From Cyanobium sp. NIES-981 (GTDB taxonomy: Bacteria > Cyanobacteriota > Cyanobacteriia > PCC-6307 > Cyanobiaceae), in assembly GCF_900088535.1 (NCBI RefSeq), contig NZ_LT578417.1:2356001-2420000 (forward strand): a stretch of DNA of 64,000 nucleotides. The letters run 5' to 3'. The notes beneath the pieces were generated by a model, which was given only the letters and a program-made list of their open reading frames with translations, did no database searches and had not been told where the DNA came from. Positions within the stretch are counted from its first letter, which is position 1, and the number at the start of each line of letters is the position of its first letter. This document shows positions 1-7,567 of this stretch, one piece after another. The position numbers were made by a program, and so were the translations under genes.

Positions 1-747
1 CTCGGCACCTTCAGCGGTGAGATCGAGCGAGCGGACGACCCGATCACCACCTGTCGCCGCAAGGCGGAGCTCGGCCTTGCGGCCACCGGGCTGCCGCTCG
101 GGCTCGCCAGCGAGGGCAGCTTCGGCCCCCACCCCGTGGTGCCCCTGCTGCCCGTGGGCCAGGAAGTGCTGGTGTTCCTGGACCGGGAGCGCCAGCTCAC
201 GCTGGTGGAACAGCGCCTGGAGCTGCGCACCACCTTCGCCAGCCGCGTCGTGGCGCCATCCGACCTCCAGGGTCCGGAGGTCCTCCGCTGGCTACATCAG
301 GTGCAGTTCCCCAGCCATGCGCTGATTGCCCGGCCCCATGCGCCCGGCCAGCCGGGGAACCCGAGCGGCCTGTGCATCAAGGCCATCCGCACCGAGCCAG
401 CCCTGGAGGCCGCCATCGCCCGCTGCGCCGCCCTGTCCGCCGATGGAAGGGTGAGGCTGGAAACCGACATGCGGGCCCACTGCAATCCCACCCGCATGGC
501 CAGCATCAGGAGCCTGGGCTTTCAGCTGGTGCGCCGGCTGCGCCGGTTGTGCCCGGCCTGTGCCACACCCGGTTGGGGGCGGCTGGAGGCGATCCCCGGC
601 TTGCCATGCCGTTGCTGTGGCACCAGCACGGCGCTGGTCGCCCGGGAGCGCTGGGGCTGTGCCACCTGCTCCCACACCGAACTGCGGCCCCGCCGGGATG
701 GCAGGACCGTGGCCGATCCGATGCATTGCCCCTGGTGCAATCCCTGA
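1..747 (+). CDS. DUF6671 family protein, 5' end outside window
   Basis: The reading frame is open from base 1 (the first residues read LGTFSGEIER), so the true start lies upstream. About 248 residues are visible. The conserved N-terminal part contains TGLPLGLASEGSFGPHP, which I associate with the DUF6671 family of cyanobacteria and other bacteria. The C-terminus carries a double CxxC zinc-ribbon-like region: CPAC, CRCC, CATC and a final CPWC within the last 70 residues. Function is unknown; the cysteine pairs suggest metal binding. A later in-frame GTG at 136 would give a shorter protein lacking the conserved part and is not the start. It is not obviously co-transcribed with the downstream regulator, since 435 bases separate them. 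Confidence 0.75.
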   Translation, partial: LGTFSGEIERADDPITTCRRKAELGLAATGLPLGLASEGSFGPHPVVPLLPVGQEVLVFLDRERQLTLVEQRLELRTTFASRVVAPSDLQGPEVLRWLHQVQFPSHALIARPHAPGQPGNPSGLCIKAIRTEPALEAAIARCAALSADGRVRLETDMRAHCNPTRMASIRSLGFQLVRRLRRLCPACATPGWGRLEAIPGLPCRCCGTSTALVARERWGCATCSHTELRPRRDGRTVADPMHCPWCNP

Positions 748-1182
748 TCGGTGTCCGGCGGGGAGTTGTTGCAGCCGAGCGGCAAATCAAAGCCAGTAAA
801 AACCGCCTGAAGGCGAGCCCCAGGCGGTTGGAATCTCCAGGAGTGTGGATTCTGGCGTGATGGAGCCTGGGTTGAAGGCCACAGCGCCACCCTGCCCTGT
901 GCCCAGAGCCACAGGATCAGGAGGATGATCACATCGCCTTATGGTTCCAATCTGGAATCCTGGAGGTGAGGAGCGACACAATCGCTCAAGCAAGCCTTAA
1001 GGTTTGCGGACTCAATTTCAGGCGGGATTTCTTCGATGTCTCCGGCGGGCTTCAGGGCTCGCGTCTGGTTTTCCCGGGGCGATGTGAACGGCCCCTGGCA
1101 CGGCTTTCCCTGAAGGCTGTTTGTTGCTTTTTGTGTACATCTTTTCCGGTTTTCAGCAGCAGTTCTCCCTCTTTTCTTTGCC
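748..1182. other. intergenic region, no gene seen
   Basis: This is 435 bases between the DUF6671 gene and the Crp/Fnr gene. Apart from one hairpin (801-829) no supported feature was found. Open frames here have no recognisable product. The region just before 1183 is T-rich (1120-1170) and probably contains the promoter and leader of the regulator, but no clear -10/-35 pair is claimed. Confidence 0.5.
801..829 (-). terminator. hairpin, terminator-like on the minus strand
   Basis: AACCGCCTG at 801-809 pairs with CAGGCGGTT at 821-829, giving a 9-bp perfect stem. On the minus strand the stem is followed by TTTTTA, as in an intrinsic terminator; on the plus strand there is no T-run. No minus-strand gene is visible upstream of it, so its role is unclear. 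Confidence 0.35.
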
Positions 1183-1758
1183 ATGGCTGTCTCCATGTCA
1201 CGTCGTTGTCTTCGCCTGAGCCTCCGGGCCGGCGAGACGCTGCCCAGCAACCTCTGCTGGCGGGTTGAGCAGGGCTATGTGTGGCTGGCCCGCTGGTGCC
1301 CCGGGGCCGACCCTCTCACCCTGGGGGTGTGGGGCCCCGGTGAGCTGGTGATGCCGGCGTTGATTGGCCTCACCGGACTGGAGCTGCGCTCCCTCTCCGC
1401 CGTGGTGGTGGAGGAGGAGGAGCCCACGAGTGCCATGGAACGGGAATTTCTGGAGGAACAGTTGCGCCAGGCCGCCATCCTGCTGTTGCTCAGCCGGGTG
1501 CGTCCGGCGGAATCCCGCCTGCTGCAGCTGCTCGATTGGTTCGGCACCCGCTTCGGCACCATGACCAGCCAGGGAGTGGTGCTGCGCTTCGGGGAGAAGA
1601 CCCTGACCCATCAGCAACTGGCGGACATTGCCGGCATGACGAGGGTCACGGTGACCAAGGCCCTCACCCAGTTTCGCCAGTCCGGCGTGATCGCGGGGCA
1701 GGAGGGTGGAGCGCTGTTGCTGCGGGTTTCTGCATCAGAGCTCTGGGAATACAGCTGA
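1183..1758 (+). CDS. Crp/Fnr family transcriptional regulator
   Basis: A 191-aa protein with a C-terminal winged helix of the Crp/Fnr type. The helix-turn-helix lies around residues 145-165 (LTHQQLADIAGMTRVTVTKAL), similar in shape to the recognition helix of NtcA-type regulators. The N-terminal half is a shortened beta-roll (residues 5-75) without the usual phosphate-binding cassette, so binding of cAMP or 2-oxoglutarate cannot be assumed. An alternative start at the second ATG (1195) would remove four residues. The gene sits 140 bases upstream of sbtA on the same strand. By position it may regulate the bicarbonate transporter, but no operator was identified and this is inference only. Confidence 0.8.
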   Translation: MAVSMSRRCLRLSLRAGETLPSNLCWRVEQGYVWLARWCPGADPLTLGVWGPGELVMPALIGLTGLELRSLSAVVVEEEEPTSAMEREFLEEQLRQAAILLLLSRVRPAESRLLQLLDWFGTRFGTMTSQGVVLRFGEKTLTHQQLADIAGMTRVTVTKALTQFRQSGVIAGQEGGALLLRVSASELWEYS

Positions 1759-1898
1759 GCCACCCATTGTCAATCTTCTTATCGAACTCCCTCCGAACTG
1801 GTGATGTTGATCCCTATCCTGCTGGCCCGTTCCCCTCCCTTGTGAGTGGTCGGATTCCAGCTTAACCCTGATAACTGCAAGCACACCACGAAAACCAA

Positions 1899-2897
1899 GT
1901 GTCCGAATTCTTAGAGCTTTTTATCAAGCAGCTCCAGTCTCCAACGCTCGGCTTCCTGATCGGTGGCATCGTGGTTGCCTCTTTCGGCAGCCAACTGGCG
2001 ATTCCGGATTCGATCTACAGATTCATCACCTTTTTCCTGCTCCTGAAGATTGGTCTTACTGGTGGTCTTGCCATTCGTAAGTCCAATCTTGCCGAGATCT
2101 TCCTCCCTGCCCTGGCGGCCATTTTCCTGGGAATCATCATCGTGTTGATCGCCCGGTACACCCTGGCGAAGCTACCTGGAATCAAGGTGGCAGATGCCGT
2201 GGCCACAGGAGGCCTCTTCGGCGCCGTGAGTGGCTCCACCCTGGCAGCCGTTCTGCCCCAGCTCGATTCCGCCGGTGTGAAGTACGAGGCCTGGACAGCA
2301 GCCCTCTACCCGTTCATGGACATCCCGGCCCTGGTCACAGCCATTGTGGTGGCGAGTGTCTATCTCAGCAACCATGGCGACAAGAGCTCGGGGAATGTGG
2401 AGATCTGGCCGATTGTGAAGGAGAGTCTGCAGAGCTCGGCTGTCACCGCCCTTCTGCTGGGCTTGGCCCTGGGTATTTTCACCAAGCCGGAGCCGGTCTA
2501 CGACACGTTCTTCAACCCGCTGTTCCGTGGATTCCTTTCCGTGATGATGATCATCATGGGCATGGAGGCCGCGCAGCGGATGAATGAGCTGCGCAAAGTG
2601 GCCCAGTGGTATGCGGTGTATGCCTTCATCGCGCCCTTCCTGCACGGCTTCATCGCCTTTGGTCTTGGCCTTGTGATCCGCCAAATCACGGGCTTCAGCC
2701 TTGGCGGCTGTGTGGTGTTGGCGGTAATCGCAGCTTCCAGCTCTGACATCTCCGGGCCCCCCACCCTGCGTGCCGGCATCCCAAGCGCCAATCCTTCCGC
2801 CTACATCGGCGCTTCCACCGCCATCGGAACCCCAGTGGCGATCGCGCTCTGCATCCCGCTCTTCATCGGGATTGCCGAGATGATGGCTGGTGGTTAA
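1899..2897 (+). CDS. sbtA: sodium-dependent bicarbonate transporter SbtA
   Basis: A 332-aa polytopic membrane protein, the high-affinity Na+/HCO3- symporter of the cyanobacterial CO2-concentrating mechanism, acting in the plasma membrane. It has the family's two-lobed pattern of roughly ten hydrophobic segments. Conserved stretches include the first helix ([18 protein letters not shown]), [15 protein letters not shown] near residue 110, and a C-terminal repeat half containing [17 protein letters not shown]. It is shorter than the 374-aa Synechocystis protein, as expected for the Cyanobium/Synechococcus form with a smaller central loop. The start is GTG at 1899; the N-terminus [15 protein letters not shown] fits the family. 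sbtB follows 35 bases later and the pair is closed by a terminator, so they form a bicistronic unit. Confidence 0.95.
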   Translation: MSEFLELFIKQLQSPTLGFLIGGIVVASFGSQLAIPDSIYRFITFFLLLKIGLTGGLAIRKSNLAEIFLPALAAIFLGIIIVLIARYTLAKLPGIKVADAVATGGLFGAVSGSTLAAVLPQLDSAGVKYEAWTAALYPFMDIPALVTAIVVASVYLSNHGDKSSGNVEIWPIVKESLQSSAVTALLLGLALGIFTKPEPVYDTFFNPLFRGFLSVMMIIMGMEAAQRMNELRKVAQWYAVYAFIAPFLHGFIAFGLGLVIRQITGFSLGGCVVLAVIAASSSDISGPPTLRAGIPSANPSAYIGASTAIGTPVAIALCIPLFIGIAEMMAGG

Positions 2898-2932
2898 AAC
2901 TACACTACAACAACCAATCGGAGACCACAGTC

Positions 2933-3247
2933 ATGAGTCAACAGGTTTGGAAATTGGTGATCGTTGGGGAGGAGATCCTTTCCAAGAAACTCATCAAACT
3001 CATCAAGGCGGCAGGTGCCACCGGTTACACCGTGAATGCAGCCGGTGGTGAAGGCAGCCGCAATGTGCGCTCCACGGGAGATCCAAGCGTGTCTCACACG
3101 CTTTCCAACGTGAAGATCGAGGTGCTTACAGGCACCCGCGATCTGGCCGACAAGATCACCCGTGAGATCGAGGCCAAGTACTACAAGGACTTCTCGATCA
3201 TCACCTATCTCTATCCCGTGGAAGCCCTGCGCGACCATAAGTTCTGA
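2933..3247 (+). CDS. sbtB: PII-like regulator SbtB of the bicarbonate transporter
   Basis: A 104-aa PII-like protein, known in cyanobacteria to bind adenine nucleotides (including cAMP and AMP) as a trimer and to associate with SbtA, controlling bicarbonate uptake. Visible family features are the ferredoxin-like beta-alpha-beta pattern starting [10 protein letters not shown], the T-loop region [20 protein letters not shown] (residues 38-57) and the strand [15 protein letters not shown]. The protein ends at ALRDHKF and lacks the C-terminal CGPxGC R-loop of the Synechocystis protein, which gives redox-sensitive hydrolase behaviour there; that loop is also absent from Cyanobium-type SbtB. The start ATG is clear, 35 bases after sbtA. 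Confidence 0.93.
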   Translation: MSQQVWKLVIVGEEILSKKLIKLIKAAGATGYTVNAAGGEGSRNVRSTGDPSVSHTLSNVKIEVLTGTRDLADKITREIEAKYYKDFSIITYLYPVEALRDHKF

Positions 3248-3284
3248 GCCAAGCAGGACTAGCTCCTGCCTTGATCCAACCCAA

Positions 3285-3319
3285 CCCCGGTTGTGCCCAT
3301 GGGCGCAGCCGGGGTTTTT
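3285..3319 (+). terminator. intrinsic terminator of sbtAB
   Basis: CCCCGG at 3285-3290 pairs with CCGGGG at 3309-3314, with further pairing in TGTGCC/GGGCGCA around the small loop, followed directly by TTTTT (3315-3319). It lies 37 bases after the sbtB stop and marks the end of the ordinary chromosomal stretch before the IS island. Confidence 0.88.
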
Positions 3320-3408
3320 GCTGTCGTCCCTGGGCTGCTGAGGCGGCTCCTTCGCCCGCCTCACCACGCCTGCACGTCGCGACCCTCAGGGCCTGGTCAG
3401 GCCCCAAG

Positions 3409-4648
3409 TGACGTGACCCCCTTTATCGGTCCAGGGCTTATGAGAGTGGGTGGTCATGGTCATGCTGCAGCTCCTTGTTGAGCTGCCTCCATGGGCGTAC
3501 GCCCTTGGAGGGCCGAATGCGGCCTGAGCGTGTTGTACTCCCATCGCCAGCGATCGGCCAGGATCTGAGCCTCCGGGGCTGTGGTGAACAACTCGGTGTT
3601 GAGGAACTCATCCCGGAACCGGCCGTTGAACGACTCGGCAAAACCGTTCTCCCACGGGGATCCTGGCTCGATGTAGGCCGTGCTGGTGGCGCTGCTGGCC
3701 TCGCACCAGTCCCGTAGGGCCTGCGCAATGAACTCCGGGCCGTTGTCCGATCGGATGAACGCTGGCGCCGGGTAGAGGCTGGTGAGTTCCTCCAGCACAG
3801 TCACCACGTCTTTGGCCTTGCACCGCCTGCCCACCCGGATCGCCAGGCAGAGGCGGCTGTGCTCGTCGATCACGTTCAGGAACTTGAGTCTGCGGCCATC
3901 GGCGGTGGCATCGAACTGGAAATCCATGGCCCACACCTGGTGGGGATGCTGGGCCCGGTGACGCCTCACCGAGCCGTCGGCGGGCCGTGCCCGCTTCCGC
4001 TTCCTGGGAGTGGGCCGCTGCAGCCCCTCCTCCCGCCAGAGCCGTTGCACCCGCTTGTGGTTCACGGTCCAGCCCTCCCGACGCAGCAGGCGGTAGGCCA
4101 TGCGGCGGCCCCAGCGGATGTGCTCAGCTGCAATCTCCCTCAGGCGGTGCCGAAGCTTGGTCTCCTCCAGGTCGACGACCTTCCCGCAATGGCGCTGGGT
4201 GCTGCGGTGCTGCCCCACAACACGGCAGGCCTGGCGCTCTGATGCCCGGTAACGCTCCTGCAGGACCGTGACGGCCCTGCGACGGCGTTCCGGGCTCAGA
4301 AGTTTCCCTCCGCAAGGTCCTTGAGCATCGCCTTCTCCAACTCGGCTTCTGCCAACAACTTCTTGAGCCGGGCGTTCTCCTTCTCCAGCTGCGTCAGCCG
4401 GCGGGCCTCCTCGGCCTGCATGCCGCCGTACTGCTGCCGCCAGCGGTGATACGTCGGCTGCGTCACCTCGATGACGCGGCAGACATCGGCGACGGTCTTG
4501 CCCTGGGCAATCAGCTGGTCGGCGGTCTTGAGCTTGCGGATGATCTGCTCCGCTGTGTGCCTGGTGCGTTTCATGGTGAAGTCCCCGGCCCAGTCTGGCC
4601 GGCTGAGGACTCTCATTCACCCTGGACCAATTCCCGGGGTCCACGTCA
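3409..4648 (-). mobile_element. IS3-family element A, copy 1 (IS407-like), 1240 bp, full length
   Basis: A complete element on the minus strand. Its ends are TGACGTGACCCCC at 3409 and, inward from the other side, TGACGTGGACCCC at 4648. These are imperfect inverted repeats of about 28 bp that share TGACGTG and GGTCCAGG. It carries orfA/orfB with a frameshift junction. It sits directly against a truncated older copy of the same family (4649-5457). The left flank CAAG and right flank CGTC do not match, so there is no target-site duplication: the partner half of the older copy has been deleted or recombined away. Confidence 0.9.
3460..4574 (-). CDS. IS3-A copy 1 transposase OrfAB
   Basis: OrfA (4296-4574, starting [16 protein letters not shown]) is a helix-turn-helix plus leucine-zipper protein of about 92 residues, typical of the IS407 group. 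OrfB (to 3460) is the DDE integrase-core catalytic part, with the D of AMDFQFDA, the D of [10 protein letters not shown] and the E of [10 protein letters not shown]. The zero-frame heptamer G GGA AAC (4308-4302 on the minus strand), just before the orfA stop, is a canonical -1 slippery site, and a -1 shift joins directly to [10 protein letters not shown] of OrfB. This copy has Arg in HRWRQQYGG and EASSATST in OrfB. It appears intact. Confidence 0.88.
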
Positions 4649-5383
4649 CGTCGATCACGTTCAGGAACTTGAGTCTGCGGCCATCAGCTGTGGCATCGAA
4701 CTGGAAGTCCATGGCCCACACCTGGTGGGGATGCTCAGCCCGGTGACGCCGCACCGAGCCGTCAGCGGGCCGTGCCCGCTTTCGCTTTCTGGGTGTCGGC
4801 CGCTGCAGGCCTTCCTCCCGCCAGAGTCGTTGCACGCGCTTGTGATTGATGGTCCAGCCCTCCCGCCTGAGCAGCCGGTAGGCCATCCGGCGGCCCCAGC
4901 GGATGTGCTCCGCTGCGATTTCGCGGAGGCGATGGCGGAGCTTGGCCTCTTCAATGCCGACAACCTTGCCGGGATTTCGTTGGGTGCTCCGGTGCTGCCC
5001 CACAACACGGCAGGCCAGGCGTTCAGAGGCCCGGTAACGCTCACGCAGAACCGCGACGGCTCTGCGACGGCGTTCCGGGCTCAGAAGTTTCCCTCGGCGA
5101 GATCCTTGAGCATCGCCTTTTCCAGCTCGGCTTCTGCCAACAGCTTCTACTCCTGCGGAGAAGCCTTCGGCTAGAGCCGGGCGTTCTCCTTCTCCAGCTG
5201 CGTCAGCCGGCGGGCCTCCTCGGCCTGCATCCCGCCGTACTGCTGCTTCCAGCGGTGATAGGTCGGCTGTGTCACCTCGATGACGCGGCAGACATCGGCG
5301 ACGGTCTTGCCCTGGGCGATCAGCTGTTCGGCGGTCTTGAGCTTGCGGATGATCTGCTCCGCTGTGTGCCTGGTGCGTTTCAT
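4649..5383 (-). pseudogene. IS3-A copy 2 transposase, broken
   Basis: OrfA starts [10 protein letters not shown] at 5383 and reads to LEKENARL, where an in-frame TAG belonging to a 24-bp insert stops it (5171). The frame resumes in orfB ([18 protein letters not shown], then the HTH_21-like segment and [22 protein letters not shown]) and then runs into the copy 1 end. The C-terminal two catalytic residues are lost, so it cannot transpose itself. Confidence 0.85.
5147..5173 (-). repeat. 24-bp SDR-like palindromic insert in orfA
   Basis: Compared with the full-length copies, orfA here has an extra 24 bases between the codons for Leu and Lys. On the minus strand they consist of two mini-hairpins, GCCGAAGGC and CTCCGCAGGAG, bounded by TAG on both sides (a possible 3-bp duplication). 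The length and double-hairpin form resemble the very short dispersed repeats (21-27 bp) described in filamentous cyanobacteria. A similar sequence lies at 23995-24025. Confidence 0.55.
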
Positions 5384-5457
5384 GCTGGAGTCCCCGGCCC
5401 AGTCTGGCCGGCTGATGACTCTCATTCACCCTGGACCGGTTTCCGGGGTCCACGTCA

Positions 5458-6192
5458 CCTGGAGAAGAGATCCATGATCGCCACCAGGTAGAGGAAGCCT
5501 TTCTGAAGGGGGATGGAGGTGATGTCGGTGGCCCACACCTGACCCACCGCTGTGATGGTGCTGACATCCACCAAGCAGGGGAAACGCTCAGATGGGTCAC
5601 CAGGAACCGTGGTGCGAGGTTTCTGGTAGATCGCCCGTAACCGCATGCGGCGCATGAGGTTTCGCACCCGGTCACGGCTGATCGGGATCCCATCTCTGGC
5701 CAGGTAGCCCACCATCCGGCGGCTCCCGCTGCAGGGGTCTTCCAGGTAATGGGCATTGATCCTGGCCATGATCCGCAGCGTCGATTCCCGGATCGGTATC
5801 GGCTGGTAGTAAAGTGTGGACCCGGGCAGGCTCAGCAGCACACATTGCCGGGTGACGCTGATCTCAGGATGGTCGTGATCGACCTGCTTGCGCAGTTCAC
5901 GGGCATCAGAGCAACTGAGACTTTGTTTTGAGCCACTCCAGCTCCATCTGCAGACGGCCGATCTGCTGGAACAGTTCCGCCTCCTTGGCCTGCCCCTCCT
6001 CCTTGTCCTTGGTCTTCTTGCCCCTGGTGAACAGATCGCTGGCGCCCTCCAGCAGCTGCTTCTTCCACTGACTGACCTGGATCGGGTGGATGGCGTGGTC
6101 GGCAGCGATCTCCTGGACGTCTTGCGGCCACGGATCGCCTCCATGGCGACCTTGGCCTTGAACTCGGGGCTGTGGGTGCGTCTCTTGCTCAT
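5458..6192 (-). pseudogene. IS3-B transposase fragment (frameshifted)
   Basis: It starts MSKRRTHSPEFKAKVAMEAIRGRKT (orfA helix-turn-helix), then a frame slip garbles the middle of orfA. The typical orfA zipper (ELFQQIGRLQMELEW) is readable in another frame. OrfB follows from SCSDARELRKQVDHDHPEI through STLYYQP and GSRRMVGYLARDGI to VWATDITSIPLQKGFLYLVAIMD, where it is cut. The second and third catalytic residues are lost. Confidence 0.8.
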
Positions 6193-6272
6193 TGGTGGGA
6201 GCCCCTTTCAGGGGGGGCGCCCCGCCTCAAAGGTTAACGATGGGGGCTGTCCAGAAAAACCAGACCACCTCA
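5458..6272 (-). mobile_element. IS3-family element B, copy 1, 3' truncated
   Basis: The transposase-start end, TGAGGTGGT read inward, is at 6272, with the same terminal and leader sequence as the second copy ending at 31204. The other end is missing: the sequence stops at IMDLFSR, just after the first catalytic Asp region, where the IS3-A copy 2 end begins. The insertion has no target-site duplication. Confidence 0.82.
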
Positions 6273-6543
6273 CTCCTTCTCCAGCTGGGGCAGCCGCCTG
6301 GCCTCCTCGGCCTGCATCCCCCGTACTGCTGCCACCAGCGGTGATACGTCGGCTGCGTCACCTCGATCACGCGGCAGACGTCGGCAACGGTCTTGCCCTG
6401 GGCGATCAGCTGCTCGGCAGTCTTGAGTTTGCGGATGATCTGCTCCGCTGCGTGCCTTGTGCGTTTTATGGTCGAGTCCACGGCCCAGTCTGGACGGCTG
6501 AGGACTCTCATTCACCCCGGACCGGTTTCCAGGGTCCACCTCA
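6273..6543 (-). pseudogene. IS3-A related orfA remnant (copy 7)
   Basis: Only the end (TGAGGTGGACCCTGG inward from 6543) and orfA up to RRLPQLEKE remain. The start is [30 protein letters not shown]. It is a diverged relative of the full-length elements. It was cut at 6272 by IS3-B copy 1 and its own terminus lies inside an IS630 transposase. It therefore represents a middle layer of a stack: IS630, then IS3-A, then IS3-B, then IS3-A again. Confidence 0.75.
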
Positions 6544-7018
6544 AAAAACAGCGCTCCACCTGGTTGAGCCAGGAGGAGTAGGTGGGCGTGTAGTGGACAT
6601 GAAACCGTGGCCGCTGCGCCAACCAGACCCGGACATTGGCGTGCTTGTGGGTGCAGGAGTTGTTCACCACCAGATCGACGTCCAGATCTTCCGGGACGGA
6701 CGTCTCGATCTGGGGGAGGAAGCCCAGGAACTCCTGGTTCCGGTGACCCGGCCTGCACTGGGTGAGCACCTCGCCGGTGGCCACGTCCAGGGCGGCGAAC
6801 AGAGTGGTGGTGCCGTCGCGGATGTAGTCGTGTGTCACACCCTCGACGTAGCCCAGGCCCATCGGCAGCAGCGGCTGGGTGCGTTCCAAGGCCTGGCTCT
6901 GCGTCTTCTCGTCGACAAAGAGCACCATCGCCTTGTCCGGCGGGTTCAGGTACAGGCTGTCGATACCGCTCCTCTGCCAGGAAAGATGACACTGCCTAGC
7001 TATCGTAAATCTAATCAA
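6544..7018 (-). pseudogene. IS630-family transposase fragment
   Basis: The visible stretch reads DKAMVLFVDEKTQSQALERTQPLLP, VTHDYIRDGTTTLFAALDVATGEV, LDVDLVVNNSCTHKHANVRVWL and HYTPTYSSWLNQVERCF. This is the DDE core typical of IS630 transposases. The family's second catalytic D in VVxDNxxxH is replaced here by N (VVNNSCTHKH). The N-terminal helix-turn-helix is missing, and the C-terminus is cut at 6543 by the IS3-A remnant. It is inactive. Confidence 0.78.
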
Positions 7019-7400
7019 TCGAGAAAGGCCCGACCACGGTAGGCTTCCTGATCAGGGCCGTGGCCTGATTCAACAACCAGAGGATCAAGTGCCAGCGGGT
7101 TCTCAGCGACAACGGGTCTGCCTACAAGTGACGCAACTGGCGAAGCGCGTGTCAGGCTATAGGGTTGAAGGCGGAGAAGACAAGGACCTACACCCCTCGG
7201 GGCAACGGCAAGGCGGAGCGCTGCATCAAGACGTTGCTGGAGAAGAGGTTGCTGGAGAAGAGGTTGCTGGAGAAGTAGGTTAAGGTAATGCTTTATAGCA
7301 ATTCAGCGACTCGCATTGGGCTATTGCCAGCCTACCTGCGGATCTACAACGGCCGCAAGCACCATAGGGTTCAGGGGGTGGGCCTCACCCCCCCATAGGC
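7019..7400 (+). pseudogene. IS481-family transposase remnant
   Basis: Translated with several stops, this reads TVGFLIRAVAWFN, QRVLSDNGSAYK, KAEKTRTYTPRGNGKAERCIKTLLE and LPAYLRIYNGRKHHRVQG. It aligns with the last 145 residues of the IS481 transposase at 16400-18582 (TVGFLARAVGWFSEQ, RILSDNGSAYR, PQTNGKAERFIKTIL). It carries a stop right after SAYK and a repeat expansion at 7234-7278. No ends of the element are recognisable. Confidence 0.75.
7234..7278 (+). repeat. three tandem copies of a 15-bp unit
   Basis: TTGCTGGAGAAGAGG occurs at 7234, 7249 and 7264, the last copy ending AAGTAGG. The unit adds LLEKR in frame within the decayed IS481 transposase, so it is an in-gene tandem expansion rather than a regulatory array. 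Confidence 0.85.
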
Positions 7401-7567
7401 TCGCTCGGCCGCAGGCATGACTAACCTGGTGATAAGTCACACATTGTCAGCTCGAAATCCGAGGGGCCCGAGCTGCCTGCGACCAATCAGCCCGGACCTA
7501 ACGTGCAATCAAAGGGTAGTCTCACGTGGATCGGTGTAGGACATCCAGATGTACATCCAGATGTACC

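Larger units (their letters stand above)
4649..5457 (-). mobile_element. truncated, diverged IS3-A copy (copy 2)
   Basis: The transposase-start end (TGACGTGGACCCCGG) is at 5457. The element reads through orfA and the first half of orfB and stops at [10 protein letters not shown] where copy 1 abuts. The DDE core after the first aspartate is missing. Many silent and a few coding differences from the five full-length copies show it is older. Its orfA is also broken by a short palindromic insert (5147-5173). Confidence 0.85.

Noticed and set aside
2838-2845. HIP1 octamers as a marker of the border between host and acquired DNA
   Set aside because: A few are seen in host genes and none was noticed in the IS island, but I could not count them exhaustively, so no claim is made beyond cyanobacterial affinity.
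7234-7278. Short repeats as a CRISPR-like array
   Set aside because: The units are directly adjacent with no spacers and lie in frame within a decayed transposase.
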